The notes under the pieces are model-generated. The model did no database searches. It saw only the letters and a program-made list of their open reading frames with translations, and had not been told where the DNA came from. From Epinephelus fuscoguttatus (lineage: Eukaryota; Chordata; Actinopteri; Perciformes; Serranidae), in contig NC_064774.1 in NCBI RefSeq assembly GCF_011397635.1, positions 1,550,520 to 1,614,519 of the forward strand: a DNA stretch of 64,000 nucleotides, in the 5' to 3' direction. The translations under genes and the position numbers were made by a program. This document shows, one piece after another, positions 54,560 through 64,000 of the stretch; the first letter of the stretch is position 1, and every line of letters starts with the position of its first letter.

Positions 54560-57350
54560 TGACTGTTACTCCTCCCCTGGCTCAGTTTAATTTTATTTAA
54601 AAAATGTTTTACCTACGATTGCCCTAATACACCATCGTACTGTCATAGCAGGCATTTTTCTGTTGGCGTTGTTTTTTTACATAGTTGCCCGTGAAGTTGC
54701 CCGTCTCCGTTGCCTCTGCACGTCCTTAATGTGTGTCGGCCCTGCAGTACTGTAACATATGTTTGTGAGCTGATGGCGGCGCAGGAAACGCTGGCCGTTA
54801 TCTCAACTGGTGAAACCGTGAAAGTGGCTGGAGTGAAAGTTTCCCATCCAGCAGAGAGGAGAGGACTGAAGTGGAAACCAGTATAATCCAGCCACAACCA
54901 GAGTCTTACATCTGCAAACCAAACCCTCGCTTTGATTCAAGCTTCACAGCCGCCTGTTTTGAAGGTTAAAAAAACATGATTTTAAAAGCAGAGGAGGATT
55001 AATGTAATCGCTCAAAGCTGCTCGTCACCTCTATAAAACCTTTACAAGTGCACTGCACATTAAGTCACTCACATGTTTCAGTGATTCACGCTGCAGTTTG
55101 GCTCAAAATGCAAATCCTCAGTCTGCGTGTTCGCGCCAAAGTGAAAGTAAAGACAGAAAACGTGCCATCGTTAATGCTGTTAGTAACACCTGAGTTTTTG
55201 CTGCTGACGAGTCAAAGAACACAGTGTAGATCTGTAAGCTTACCAAACACTAAATCACCCGTACACTCAACTAGTTTCAATCAGTAATCAGGTTTTTCCT
55301 TCAACGTGTTGTAGTTTGTCTTGCTAAATGTAAAATAAGACACTTTTTATTGCAAGAAACTGAAAGTAAAATCAGAAAAAAATAGCTTTAATGAACCAAC
55401 TTTACATTTAAGCAGTTTCTTCTAATCAGTGATTCTTGTTCAAATTTTTCTCATAATTTTTCTCTACAGCCCGGAAAATTGCAGGGAGATCAATATGAGG
55501 AAAGATTAGCATAGCAAAGAAAGGACATTTAATTAATCAGCAATTTATTTATGAAGTTTAATCACTACTGAATACTTCAAGCTGAACTCTACCACTGCAT
55601 TTACGTCATTTTAGATTTTCAAAAAGGTAATTTCAGGTTTCACCATTTCAACAAAATTTCAGATTGTAGTTCACAATATAAAATATAGAAAATGTACTTC
55701 CTTTGTCCCTTCTGTGCTTCCATAGCCGGAGTTTGAGTCATCAGAGCTGTTTTCTGTTATTCAAAATCTGTAAATGGTCGCGTGTCTCCCTCAGCTTATT
55801 AATAACTCATGAACTCCATTTTTTCTGCCATAAATGTCCGAATTAGCTCATAATTAAATTGTATTTTAGCAAGAAAAAAAAAATCAACATTTAAAAAAGA
55901 CTAAGGAAGCACAGAAAAAGCCATTTAATGACCACTTAATTGTGAAATTTAATCACAGCTAAATAATGTTGAATAGCATTAATATTTAAGTTTAAAAAAA
56001 ACATCTGAATTTTTCTGTTTTTTTATTTTTTTATTTCATTTCATTCGGTTATATTTCACAATATACAATAAAAAAAAAAAAAAAAAAAGAATTTAAATGA
56101 TTTTGTCCTTCCTGTGCCTCCATACGATCCTTTGATTCATCTGTCTTCAGCTACGTTCAAAGCTAAATCTCCAAAGGGTCACTCCTCATGTTTCTCCTCA
56201 GCTTATCAAATATTAAAAAAAATACATAAATGATTTAAAACAACTCCCCTTACCAGATATTAATCCAACATAAGCTGCCGTTGCCAGGCAACACCTCCAG
56301 CCAATCACCAGAGGTCTGGGTGATGTTTCCCCCGGCAACAGGTGGTATTTTCATGCTGTGAAAGTTGATCTTTCTGCAGGTGTGAGGCTCTGGTGACGTC
56401 ATCGTGTAAAATAGTGTAAATAAGACAAAGAGGATGTAAATATTCAGCTTTTTATAAGAAGAGAAACAGAAAATATTGAGAGAGGAGACGAGGATGGAGG
56501 GATGAATGTGGATCAATAAAGATGAGTTTTATAAAAACGCTGAGTGGTCGACGTGTTCTTTCACAGAGATGTCTGAAACATTTTACTGCACAAAGACTGC
56601 TTTTACTTTTGATCATGTTCAGTACATTTTGCTGAAAATACTTAGATAAGGCTCTGAATGCAGAAACTTGTACTCAAGTATTTTGTCAGTATCAGTACTA
56701 AAGTAAAGGACTTGAATACTTCTTCCAAAAACCATTTAAGGATGCACAGAAATACAATCTATTAATTGAAGTAATTTCATTATTACAGTTTATTTCACTT
56801 TAGTTATGATGAGCCCAATCAGGACATTTCTGTAATTTTTGATACACATTAAATTTTACTTTGTACGCCTGATTTTAACAAGGCTTTTTTACAAGAATCT
56901 GCAGCAGCACTGGAAGCTCGGTGAGTATAAAATCTATATATGATCCATTTTTTATTTAAAATGTCATTCTACACACCATGTATTTAAAGAAAATGCTTAA
57001 GACAGCTAGATAAGCAGAAAAATGTTTTAAAGTTAAAGCAAACATGATTTAACTGTCATGTACTGTGAGTTATATCAGCCAGCGTATGTATTTTATCAGA
57101 TTTATATATATGTAGTATTTTCTCTGCTTGACATTGAAACATAAACACGTGCTCCTCCAAAGTCCAGAGGTAATTTCACTGATCCACACAGTTTTATGTT
57201 TTCTTAACTTGATAATAAATTATTGACTGGTTATTGTGCTGTTTATGTGCCTGTCATTTGCATTATTTAACAGATCTATAATACACTGGGTTTACATAGC
57301 GCTTTTCAGGATACTCAAAGACGCTTAAAGATATTACAATTACAAAGATA
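54560..57350. other. AT-rich intergenic stretch, no gene recognised
   Basis: Two similar blocks, about 55350-55760 and 55890-56160, share aagaaac/gaaaaaaa-rich text and a ttcctgtgcctccat-like motif, suggesting an old duplication. No splice-supported exon is seen. Confidence 0.45.
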
Positions 57351-57354
57351 CCTG

Positions 57355-58115
57355 AAATGACTAGAGACACACAAAATGGCTGCAAACAGACACAATACAA
57401 CTACAAAGAGACACAGAAAGACTACAAAAGAGACACAAAAGGACTGCAGAGAGACACAAAATATCTGCAGAGACACCAAACGACTACAAAGAGACACAAA
57501 ATTTCTAAAGAGACAGAACAGGGCTGCAAAGAGACACAAAATGACTACAGACACAAAACAACAAAGAGACACAAACTGACTGCAGAGAGACACAAAACAA
57601 TTACAGAGACAAATCAACTGCAAAGATACACAAAACAACGTCAAAGAGACACCAAACAACTACAGAGTTGCAAAATGACTGCAGAGAGACACAAAATATC
57701 TGCAGACACCAAATGACTGCAAAGAGACAAAACGTGGCTGCAAAGAGACACAAAATTACAAAGAGACAATAAGACTACAAAGAGACTGCAAAAGGCAAAA
57801 CCACTACAAAGAGACACAAAATGACTGCAGAGAGACACAAAACATGGCTGCAAAGAGACACAAAATGACTACAGACACAAAACAACTACAAAGAGACACA
57901 AAATGACTGCAGAGAGACACAAAACATGGCTGCAAAGAGACACAAAACATGGCTGCAGAGAGACACAAAATGACTACAGACACAAAACAACTACAAAGAG
58001 ACACAAACTGACTGCAGAGAGACACAAAACAATTACAGAGACAAATCAACTACAAAGAGACACAAAACGACGTCAAAGATACACAAAACAACTACAAAGA
58101 GACAGAAAATGGCTG
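57355..58115. repeat. 21-24-bp minisatellite field 1 (GACACAAAA type)
   Basis: Units such as actacaaagagacacaaaac and gactgcagagagacacaaaa repeat about 35 times, with a higher-order pattern at 57830-58050. The units are near 21 bases, so frames stay open on both strands (FVSLCS-type peptides) without coding meaning. Confidence 0.93.
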
Positions 58116-58508
58116 CAAACCTGAGTAAAGAGCACTTATTCCACCCACACTCTAAAATATTTTCATGCTTTTATAGTTTTACTGAGGGTTTTGAATGCAG
58201 GACTTTAATGAGATACCATGGGTAAGGGAGTATTTTGACACTGTAGTTTTGCCTCTTCCTCCACCATTGTTTGGCACTAATTATATGGGAAACAGAGACA
58301 GTGTTTAATTTGTCATAGTCAAATTATACTTAATTATATTATAATTATAATTATAATTAATTAGTTCCCATTAATTGCTGGTGTAAGATTGAGAGTCTGT
58401 TAATCAGCGCACAGCAGATCAGCTGAACGTGTAAAAATAGGGCAAACATTCATTTTAACATGAAGGAGAAAGTTTCCAATAATATCTGAATAATGAATGA
58501 GTATTTAC

Positions 58509-58510
<2 letters not shown>

Positions 58511-58547
<37 letters not shown>
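58511..58547. repeat. (GT)n microsatellite
   Basis: About 18 GT units. A second tract lies at 58611-58637. Confidence 0.97.
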
Positions 58548-58550
<3 letters not shown>

Positions 58551-59149
58551 AAATGTAAATCAGAGTGAAGCTCCCTGCAGAAATACAACTTAATAAGAAA
58601 AAACAAACTCACTGTGTGTGTGTGTGTGTGTGTGTTTGTTTCATCCTGTTTGGCCCAGAAACTGATGGGGAGGTTACCATGGTAACCACGCCGGAGGGCA
58701 GCGCGACTACACGTCAGAGGTTTTTCCACAAAAACCTGCAGAGGAGCAGAAAGGTTTCAGAGCTGAACGAAATTAAAGCATCAAGGTGTTTGTAGTTCTG
58801 ACAGCGGAGGAGGAAGTGTTCAGATCTTTACTGGAGTAAAAGTACCACCACCACCACCACCACGCAGTCACAGGCCTGCGTCACAAGTGAAAGTCCTGTA
58901 TTGAAAACGTTAGTTCAGTAAGAGTATATACATTTCACAAGGAAAGTTTAAAGTCTCGAAAGTAAAGTCGCTCAGTGCAGAAGAATGCAAAAACAAAAGG
59001 TAATGACATATTACTGTATGTAACTGATTTCTTAACAGACCCACTGGGTCCAGGGGCCAAAGGGTTAGGGGCCCCTCAGGCCTTCATTTGTAAAATGATG
59101 CTTAAATTAATGAAGAGAGAGAGGAGAGGCATGAAACAACAACGAGTTG

Positions 59150-59990
59150 CAAAACAAGACACAAAATAACTACAAAGAGACACAAAACAACCACAAAGAG
59201 ACACCACATGCCTTCAGAAAGACACAAAATGACTACATAAGACCCAGTTTCCCCAGACAGATACAACAAAACTACAAAGAGACACAAAGCGACTACAAAG
59301 AGACACACAAAAACTACAGACACACAATAACTAAATAAGACACAAATTTTCCTCAGAAAGACACAACACGACAACAAAGACACAGCACGATTACAAACTA
59401 AATAAGACACAAATTTGCCTCAGAAAGAGACAACACAACTACAGAGACACAAATCAACTACAAAGAGACACAAAACAACCACAAAGAGACACCACATGCC
59501 TTCATAAAGATACAAAATGACTATGTAAGACCCAGTTTCCCCAGACAGATACAACAAAACTACAAAGTGACACACAAAAACTACAAAGACACACATAACA
59601 ACCACTAAAAGACACAAAACAACCACAAAGAGACACCACATGCCTTCAGAAAGACACAAAATGACTACATAAGACCCAGTTTCCCCAGACAGATACAACA
59701 AAACTACAGACACAAAGCGACTACAAAGAGACACACAATAACTACAAAGACACACACAATAACTACAAAGACACAAAAAAACAACCACCAAAAGACACAA
59801 AATGCCCTTAAAATGACACAAATTGACTAGGAAGAGACACACAATGACTACAAAGAGACACAAAACAATTAATAAGACACAAATTTTCTTCAGAAAGACA
59901 CAACTACAGAGAGACACAAAACAACCACAAATAGACAAAAAAAAAATGCCTTTAAAATGATACAAATCGACTACAAAGAGACACAAAGTA
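59150..59990. repeat. 21-24-bp minisatellite field 2 with higher-order units
   Basis: It has the same base unit as field 1. A longer segment with catgccttcagaaagacaca and agacccagtttccccagaca recurs at about 59208, 59499 and 59640 (offsets 291 and 141 bases). Confidence 0.92.
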
Positions 59991-60119
59991 ACAGCTAACG
60001 GTTAGCCCAGCTAAACGTGCACACAGAAATAGTAATGTTTGTTCAATCCTTGTGTTTATAGACTTTACAAACATCGGATCAGTCTAAACAGTGATACAAA
60101 AATGTGATATGTATGTGTG

Positions 60120-60125
<6 letters not shown>

Positions 60126-60201
<76 letters not shown>
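60126..60201. repeat. (TA)n then (TAGA)n microsatellite
   Basis: About 23 TA units pass directly into about seven TAGA units. Confidence 0.97.
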
Positions 60202-61090
60202 TAGCTAAAAGGTCTGCTGGTTTTCTACCCGGACGGATGAGTCATGGCCTTGTAAAAGATTATGTTTGTTTCTTTTAGTTGGTGAGAATGTGTCGCCGCA
60301 AACGCGACAAACATCCACTAACTTTGACGCCGTTTTCTGCGAGCACGGCTGAGCCATTTTGTACCGCTACACGTGTTTCTAGTCGGACTATGTTTACAAG
60401 CACAAGAGTTCAGCGAGCCACTGAAGGACCGCCCTGCAGATTTACTATTGGTTCTGCAACGTAGGGAGTTTTTTTTTTAAACTCTGAAATTGTATCCGCC
60501 CATCTAAACACAAAATCAGGGAGAAAGACATCAGTCTTTAGTTAAGCAAAGTGTCTAAAGACTGACTTGTGAGTCTAGACTTATACCAGAGTGTTTCTGT
60601 CACACAGTGAGAGTTCATTGGTTCACTTTAGCCGTTTGATGTGATCACATTATGGAACATTTCTACTGATAATTAACTTCAGTAAATGTCACTTTTCCCT
60701 GCCGGTGTTTATGAAGGACGTCTTTCCAACAAGGAGTGTCGAAGAGAGAGAGCGTTGAGTATTTAATATTTTATTTTCTGTGAGGGAGACAGAAGTCCTT
60801 CATCTTCCTCCACACTTCCTGACAGTCTGTCTCGTTCCCTCACAGCAGAGCTTTGTGTTTGAGTACGTGGGAGTTTGAACGTTACGCAACACAAACTGGC
60901 TCCGACATCCTGAAGGAGAAGTGAAACGTGGAGGAGGTGATGTGATGTTTGTTCATTGATAAAATGAATCATATAAATCATATAAAGGAGGGTACTTTCT
61001 CCTCCTGTGAGCACATGAAACGGTCTGATGTGTTCATGGGTTCACTCGGTGTGACACCAGAGTGTTTCTGAACCCACAGTGACAGGATAC
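60202..61090. other. intergenic stretch, no gene recognised
   Basis: An open frame at 60279-60464 has no recognisable domain. I saw nothing else to call. Confidence 0.45.
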
Positions 61091-61097
61091 TGAGGAG

Positions 61098-62520
61098 GAG
61101 ACGTGAACGAGGAGACATGAACGAGGGGACGTGAACGAGGAGACGCGAACAAGGGGACGTGAACGAGGAGACGTGAACGAGGGGACGTGAACGAGGAGAC
61201 CTGAAGGAGAAGTGAACGAGGAGAAGTGAACGAGGAGAAGTGAACGAGGGGACGTGAACGAGGGGACGTAAACAAGGGGACGTGAACGAGGAGACGTGAA
61301 TGAGGAGACGTGAACGAGGGAACGTGAATGAGGGGACGTGAACGAGGGGACGTGAACGAGGGGACGTGAACGAGGAGACGTGAACGAGGGGACGTGAACG
61401 AGGAGACCTGAAGGAGAAATGAACGAGGGGACGTGAACGAGGGGACGTGAACGAGGAGACGTGAACGAGGAGACGTGAACGAGGGGACATGAACGAGGGG
61501 ACGTGAACGAGGAGACCTGAAGGAGGAGAAGTGAATGAGGAGACCTAAAGGAGAAGTGAACGAGGGGACGTGAACGAGGAGACCTGAAGGAGGAGAAGTG
61601 AACGAGGAGACGTGAACGAGGGGACGTGAACGAGGGGACATGAACGAGGGGACGTGAACGAGGGGACCTGAAGGAGGAGAAGTGAATGAGGAGACGTGAA
61701 CGAGGGGACGTGAACGAGGGGACCTGAAGGAGGAGAAGTGAATGAGGAGACGTGAACGAGGGGACGTGAACGAGGAGACGTGAATGAGGGGATGTGAACG
61801 AGGAGACGTGAACGAGGGGACATGAACGAGGGGACGTGAACGAGGGGCGTGAAGCGAGGGGCGTGAAGCGAGGGGCGTGAGCGAGACAGTGAACGAGGAG
61901 ACGTGAACGAGGAGACGTGAACGAGGGGACGTGAACGAGGAGACGTGAACGAGGGGACGTAAACAAGGGGACGTGAACGAGGAGACCTGAAGGAGGAGAA
62001 GTGAATGAGGAGACCTAAAGGAGAAGTGAACGAGGGGACGTGAACGAGGAGACCTGAAGGAGGAGAAGTGAACGAGGAGACGTGAACGAGGAGACGTGAA
62101 CGAGGGGACGTGAACGAGGGGACGTGAACGAGGAGACGTGAACGAGGAGACGTGAACGAGGGGACGTGAACGAGGAGACGTGAACGAGGGGACGTGAACG
62201 AGGGGACGTGAACGAGGGGACGTGAACGAGGGGACGTGAACGAGGGGACGTAAACAAGGGGACGTGAACGAGGAGACCTGAAGGAGGAGAAGTGAACGAG
62301 GAGACGTGAACGAGGGGACGTGAACGAGGAGACCTGAATGAGGAGACGTGAACGAGGAGACGTGAACGAGGAGACGTGAACGAGGGGACCTGAATGAGGA
62401 GACGTGAACGAGGAGACGAGAACAAGGGGACATGAACCAGGAGACATGAACGAGGGGACGTGAACGAGGAGACGAGAACGAGGGGACGTGAACGAGGAGA
62501 CGTGAACAAGGAGACAACCT
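61098..62520. repeat. 14-bp minisatellite (GAACGAGGGGACGT), ~1.4 kb
   Basis: About 95 near-perfect 14-base units alternate between gaacgaggggacgt and gaacgaggagacgt, with longer spacer units (ctgaaggaggagaagt). Because 14 is not divisible by 3, all minus-strand frames read one 14-residue peptide repeat (SFTSPRSRPLVHV). This makes very long but meaningless open frames. Confidence 0.96.
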
Positions 62521-62569
62521 GAGAGGAGGGTCTGATCCAGTAAAGAAGGGGCGTGAAGCGAGGAGACAG

Positions 62570-63305
62570 AAGGAGGAGAAGTGAATGAGGAGACCTAAAG
62601 GAGAAGTGAGGAAAGGAAAGCAAAAGGAGAAGGAGGAAAGTGAGGAAGGAGGCGTGAGCGAAAGGGGGCGAAAGGGGACCTGAGGAAAGGCGTGAAAGGC
62701 GAGGAAAGGGGCGTGAGCGAGGAGATGAGGACAGGAAAGGAAAAGTAAGAAAAGGAAGGGAAAGGAAAGGGGAAAAAACAGACGAAAGGAATAAGAGGAA
62801 ATGATGACAGGACAGGAAAGAAAGGAAGAATATGAAGGGAGGGGGAGATAAGGACATGAATTGTCAAAGGAAAAGAAAGGAAAGAAGAGAAAGAAAGGGA
62901 GAGGGAGAAGAGGAGTGGAGAAGAGGGGAAGGAAAGAACTAATTGGAAAGGAAACAGAAGAATAAGAAAGGAGAGAAATGGAGGGAACGGAAGAAGTTAA
63001 AAGGAGGGAAGACAGGAACTGAACAGAGGAGTGAAGAAGGAAAAGAAAAGAAGAACAGAAAACAGTTCCTATGCTGCAAAGCCTTCTGAGGCCTGCTGTG
63101 ATGTGTGATGTTGGGCTTTGTAAATAAAATTGAAAAACTGAAAGGAAAGAAAGGAAGGATAGGAAAAGAGAGGAATGAAAGGAGAGGTGAGGACAGAAAG
63201 GAAAGGAACAATAGACAAGAGAGGAAGAATAGGAAAGGAAAGGAGGACAATGGCAGGTGAAATAGGACAAGAGGAGAGGAAGGAAAGGAAATGAGGAGGG
63301 AAAGG
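62570..63305. repeat. polypurine tract (GGAAA/GGAGA-rich)
   Basis: It is almost pure purine on the + strand apart from 63060-63140. There a non-repetitive insert ends in gggctttgtaaataaaattg, resembling the 3' tail of fish retroelements. Confidence 0.9.
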
Positions 63306-63322
63306 TTATTCATAAATTCATT

Positions 63323-63326
<4 letters not shown>

Positions 63327-63359
<33 letters not shown>
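63327..63359. repeat. (GT)n microsatellite
   Basis: About 16 GT units. Also (CA)n at 63462-63488 and (TTTA)n at 63520-63547. Confidence 0.97.
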
Positions 63360-63360
<1 letters not shown>

Positions 63361-63461
63361 GCAGTTATGATGCAGGTGAGCTGCAACTGAAAAACATCTC
63401 TCATCTATTACCCATGAGGCTTTGCAGCTTGTTGACAGCAAGTACGTCCCCTCAGGGCTTA

Positions 63462-63493
<32 letters not shown>

Positions 63494-63659
63494 TCATGTA
63501 AAGAACAGTTCTGGTGTCATTTTGTTTATTTATTTATTTATTTATTCCAGTGTCAATATGATTCAGGTTTGTTATGAATAAGAAATTTTTCTACAAATCC
63601 CAAAAAAATCAGATGTTAAACGTCGTCTAAACAGAAACAGACACACATTAAACACACAT

Positions 63660-64000
63660 TAAACACACAGACAATTTCATACACATTTTCCCCACAAATA
63701 CAACATGCTAACGTTATTAGCACATGCCTATGGCATTTTACATTGTATAAATTAGCCTAAGGGCTAGTGGACTTGTGTGTGATTTATCCTGGCTTCATGT
63801 GACCAGAGGACATCTAGCAGCTAGGCTAATTTATACAATGTAAAATGCCATAGGCTTGTGCTAATAACGTTAGCATGCTATATTTGTTTTAGTAAAACGT
63901 GTTTAGTATAAGACAGTTGTTTTGTCAGTGAACCTTGTGAGTTGTAAGGGGGCAGATTTTGTAACGTTACCTTTGTTAAATGGTGCTGTTGTCCCTGGCT
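63660..64000. repeat. dispersed palindromic repeat family, both orientations
   Basis: 63686-63757 and about 63822-63890 are inverted copies (catgctaacgttattagcac with gtgctaataacgttagcatg) joined by a short spacer with tggcttcatgtgaccagagg. This shows that the family is a foldback element. It continues beyond the window. Confidence 0.75.

Noticed and set aside
57315..58124. Open frames reading FVSLCSHFVSLCS or its complement
   Set aside because: The ~21-base minisatellite keeps frames open; no start context, domain or splice support. The same holds for 59102-59986.
61042..63270. 742-codon open frame on the minus strand (and overlapping 310, 300, 280 codon frames)
   Set aside because: It is created by the 14-bp minisatellite and the polypurine tract. 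The peptide is a frame-cycling repeat with no domain, and three frames give the same sequence.

Overview
The window is nuclear DNA of a teleost fish, probably a spiny-rayed (percomorph) one. Vertebrate genes are split by GT-AG introns, (CA)n microsatellites are very frequent, and fish-type transposon debris and minisatellites fill most non-coding space. Only about 5 kb of the 64 kb is convincingly coding. All three genes lie on the + strand.

Layout. (1) 1-3585: the last four exons of fhdc1, covering the end of the FH2 domain and a long low-complexity tail, then a 3' UTR region with a likely poly(A) signal at 6325. The region 4405-5741 holds a foldback transposon with a small hAT-type MITE nested inside it. 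(2) 7560-8665: a decayed LINE with a hairpin-bearing element inserted in it. (3) 11109-14047: a complete four-exon CXC chemokine gene (94 aa, no ELR motif, CXCL9/10/11-like) with TATA-like, ISRE-like and NF-kB-like sites upstream. (4) 15355-52965: fbxw7, the substrate receptor of an SCF ubiquitin ligase, with two alternative first coding exons (acidic alpha type ending at 19694, short beta type at 35121-35159) that both splice in phase to 12 shared exons (39181-52965). The predicted proteins are 721 aa (alpha) and 557 aa (beta). (5) 53000-64000: no gene recognised; AT-rich tandem repeats, two 21-24 bp minisatellite fields, a 14-bp minisatellite and a polypurine tract.

The introns and flanks hold interleaved Harbinger-like palindromes with a hAT insertion (16435-18790), a long-inverted-repeat element carrying a THAP-domain exon and a broken RecQ-like helicase motif (32062-34640), tandem repeats carrying perfect estrogen-response-element and DR1 consensus sequences (24230-25450, 45470-46560), a ~185-bp satellite-like array (35760-38750), and many minisatellites.

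The genes are not a functional unit. Fhdc1 is a formin-type actin/microtubule regulator, the chemokine a secreted leukocyte attractant, and Fbxw7 recruits phosphodegron substrates such as cyclin E, Myc and Notch for ubiquitination. FBXW7 and FHDC1 are also near each other on human chromosome 4q31, so their proximity here fits conserved synteny. I found no clearly new biological system; the most unusual items are the THAP/RecQ-like element, the receptor-site-bearing tandem repeats, CA repeats abutting several fbxw7 5' splice sites, and the interlocked palindromic transposons. All calls are from reading the sequence and from family knowledge; no database search was run.
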